The notes beneath the pieces were generated by a model. It ran no database searches, was not told the origin of the DNA, and saw only the letters and a program-made list of their open reading frames with translations. Position numbers and translations under genes: made by a program. A stretch of 21,332 nucleotides of DNA from NCBI GenBank assembly GCA_905250885.1, contig CAJNOQ010003122.1:1-21332 (forward strand). Direction: 5' to 3'. This document shows, in pieces, positions 19,801 through 21,332 of this stretch. Source of the DNA: Didymodactylos carnosus (lineage: Eukaryota > Rotifera > Eurotatoria > Philodinida > Philodinidae). Positions within the stretch are counted from its first letter, which is position 1. Each line of letters begins with the position of its first letter.

Positions 19801-21332
19801 GAAGATGCCATGAGAGTGAGTCGTGATCGTTATCTAACCTAGATGGTGACCTGAACTAGTGAGAAAAAAGATAAACATTGTAAGCCTGTAGCCAGTAGGA
19901 AGACATATTGCATATCGAAATAGTAAAGAATAATTCAATTCGACGCGAATGCGAATTTTCATTGATCTCACCATCGGGATAGACATTATTCTAATACAAT
20001 GCAAAAAAAGAAAGATACGATAATAAGACTAATGTAAAATAATTGTTTTTATCTTTCAGCCTCATCTGTAAAATCAACAGAAAACGAAGTCGATTTATAC
20101 AGTGAAATAATTTATTATCATTCTTACAATATTCTAAGAGATAAATATTTGAATTTGAACGAATATAATGATGATTTAAATTATTCGTTAAATATTCCAT
20201 CTGGAGATGAATATTTAAATGCTTCTATTATATTATGTTCTCGTTTTCATGATGATACGTTAAAATTATTAATTCCGTATTTAAGTGAACTTTGTTGTCG
20301 TGAATTATGTGCATTATATTTAGCAGCATTAAATCAATGTTTACAACAATCAATTAAAATTGGTACAATTATTGGTGATAGTAAGATAAATCAATCATTT
20401 TTAGGTATATTTTAGCTCAAATTTGCTAAAGTTAAAAATGATACATGTTTTTCTAATGAATATTCTTCATTAATTTAGATCTATTAGATATAATGTATTC
20501 ATCAACGAAAACATCAAATAAACTTGATTTATCGAGTTGGAATGAAACAATTTTTTGTATTGAAGTATTAAAATATTGGAATAATTTATTTGAACATGGA
20601 ACATTTGTCTATTCACTAAAACAACAACATTGGGATAAAATTCTTTGTTATCTAACTAATTTATATCAACTATTGATCAACATGAATGTTGAAAATAATC
20701 CGGATAATACAATAGCAACAGAATTACTCTTATATCATTCATCAAAATTATTGTATTCAATTGGAGAATTATTGACAATCGATACTAGTGATTCAATATC
20801 AAAACAATTGAAAGAAGAATGGGAAAAATTGTATAGTAAAGAAATTTATCAACAATTATTACCATTATACGTCGCCTTACCAAGTATGTACAAAATTTGA
20901 ATATATATTTTTTTTCCTTCTTCAAGTCAAATTATTTATTATTTTATTAACTTTTTTTAGGTGTATTAAACGAATTTTCAAACTATTATCTATGTCATGA
21001 AATGGTCAAATCTTTATGTTGTTCACTATGTGTTATACCCGATGATCATTTAATCTCTAATACTTTGAAACCATTATTTCATCCAGATGATATTAATTTG
21101 ACATGGTCTGATTCGTTACAATCATCATTCAATCATTTATATCGTTTATTATCAACATCAAATCGTTCTATTCAATATTCTTCTTATACTCTATTGAATA
21201 AACTCTTACCACATATAGCAGAATATTTATTACCAAGAAATAAAACGGAAGATGAGAATGAATCGGAACTTTTGTGTACTCTACCTGGTTCCATTTTAGA
21301 ATCACTAAAAAGAACAGAAGAAATAATTGGAC
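13809..21332 (+). CDS. LTN1: E3 ubiquitin ligase listerin, N-terminal 1404 residues (cut by window edge)
   Basis: Listerin joins the ribosome quality-control complex on stalled 60S subunits and ubiquitinates trapped nascent chains. Exons: 13809-13859, 13919-13997, 14091-14314, 14623-14856, 14930-14976, 15034-15214, 15272-15445, 15983-16176, 16242-16377, 16448-17131, 17193-17629, 18757-19406, 20060-20404, 20479-20883, and 20961 to the edge. All junctions keep frame. The N-terminal domain is clear: QRTKGNLKP (residues 11-19), VILRKLTKKDSTTKIRAFDE, DQRVRDE, LPHLKSILPTWLMAQCDSYA, SLLALSLFLNYF and SGKFWKLEKF. SDPTICPLVWTDLLECLETF and DCWSHI also align with vertebrate listerin. The rest is helical HEAT/ARM-like solenoid, with an acidic loop in exon 10 (ADDSDEKSDEQ). 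EWEKLYSKEI in exon 14 and the segment after it match the late solenoid. Human listerin has 1766 residues; the RWD and RING domains should lie beyond the edge. Confidence 0.95.
14315..14622 (+). other. LTN1 intron 3 with two in-frame acceptors
   Basis: A 308-nt intron, richer in G and C than most here. It ends with two nearly equal acceptors, TTTCATTGCAG ending at 14595 and TTCTCATTGCAG ending at 14622. The 27 bases between are open in frame and would add YFRFRFSLQ. The downstream site gives the version that aligns without a gap to listerin (KWSM-DQDQRVRDE). Confidence 0.7.
15446..15982 (+). other. LTN1 intron 7, GC-richer insert
   Basis: 537 nt between a GTAAGT donor and a TTTTAG acceptor. 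The first two thirds are clearly less AT-rich than neighbouring introns, with patches such as ACGACTGCGAGCGCTAGGCG near 15675. I see no coding frame, no clear terminal repeats and no target duplication. A decayed repeat insertion is plausible but unproven. Confidence 0.4.
17691..17885. repeat. Left long inverted arm of the foldback element
   Basis: Pairs with 18461-18655. Inside it the run from about 17791 to 17830 (AGAGGACAGTTGACTTCATA and onward) is identical to the reverse complement of the other arm, showing that the insertion is fairly recent or the arms are kept alike by conversion. Confidence 0.88.
18461..18655. repeat. Right long inverted arm of the foldback element
   Basis: Reverse-complement partner of 17691-17885. 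It diverges from the left arm mainly by single substitutions, with a few more near 18590-18620 and toward the inner end. Confidence 0.88.
19407..20059 (+). other. LTN1 intron 12 with a decayed inverted repeat
   Basis: 653 nt between a GTAAGT donor and a TTTCAG acceptor. It includes a weak inverted pair (19489-19531 with 19905-19963) and a GA-rich patch at about 19779-19822. No coding frame is seen. The size and the paired ends suggest an old insertion. Confidence 0.55.
19489..19963. mobile_element. Possible degraded inverted-repeat element
   Basis: AATGAATTCGCATACGCTCC and then ATTTCGGTATGCAAT on the left match, in reverse complement, AATGAAAATTCGCATTCGCG and ATTTCGATATGCAAT on the right. 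The right arm carries about 13 extra bases between the two blocks. It shares no evident sequence with the intron 11 element. Short, imperfect arms and no visible target duplication keep this tentative. Confidence 0.45.

Overview
The window looks like nuclear DNA of an invertebrate animal. It is AT-rich, with five intron-split or compact protein genes, all on the + strand, whose products are metazoan or pan-eukaryotic housekeeping proteins. Introns are mostly short (50-300 nt) with GT-AG ends and T-rich acceptors. The gene style, strong AT bias and many short introns suggest a rotifer, perhaps bdelloid; that assignment is inference only, since nothing in the sequence proves it.

Layout. Positions 1-5589 are gene-poor. 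They start with an abrupt C-rich end and a hairpin, hold a few isolated exon-like pieces, and carry a decayed minus-strand fragment of a protein kinase N (PKN) catalytic domain at about 3760-4199. From 5590 five genes follow head to tail: GATAD1 (5 exons, 5590-7422), ribose-5-phosphate isomerase A (8 exons, 9330-10568), the spindle-checkpoint WD40 protein BUB3 (9 exons, 10930-12555), the TRAPP subunit TRAPPC6 (one exon, 12902-13462) and the ribosome quality-control E3 ligase listerin/LTN1 (15 exons visible, 13809 to past the right edge). I rebuilt the splice structures by hand; every junction keeps frame and homology. The last four genes are separated by only about 346-361 bp.

The products act in unrelated processes: chromatin reading, pentose phosphate metabolism, mitosis, vesicle tethering and nascent-chain degradation. 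The clustering therefore looks like compaction or possibly polycistronic transcription with trans-splicing, not a pathway cluster.

The most unusual structures are a roughly 965-bp foldback element with about 195-bp near-identical inverted arms inside an LTN1 intron, a GC-AG intron in BUB3, two in-frame tandem acceptors in LTN1, a second, decayed inverted repeat in a later LTN1 intron, and the PKN relic. I found no convincing new multi-gene system.
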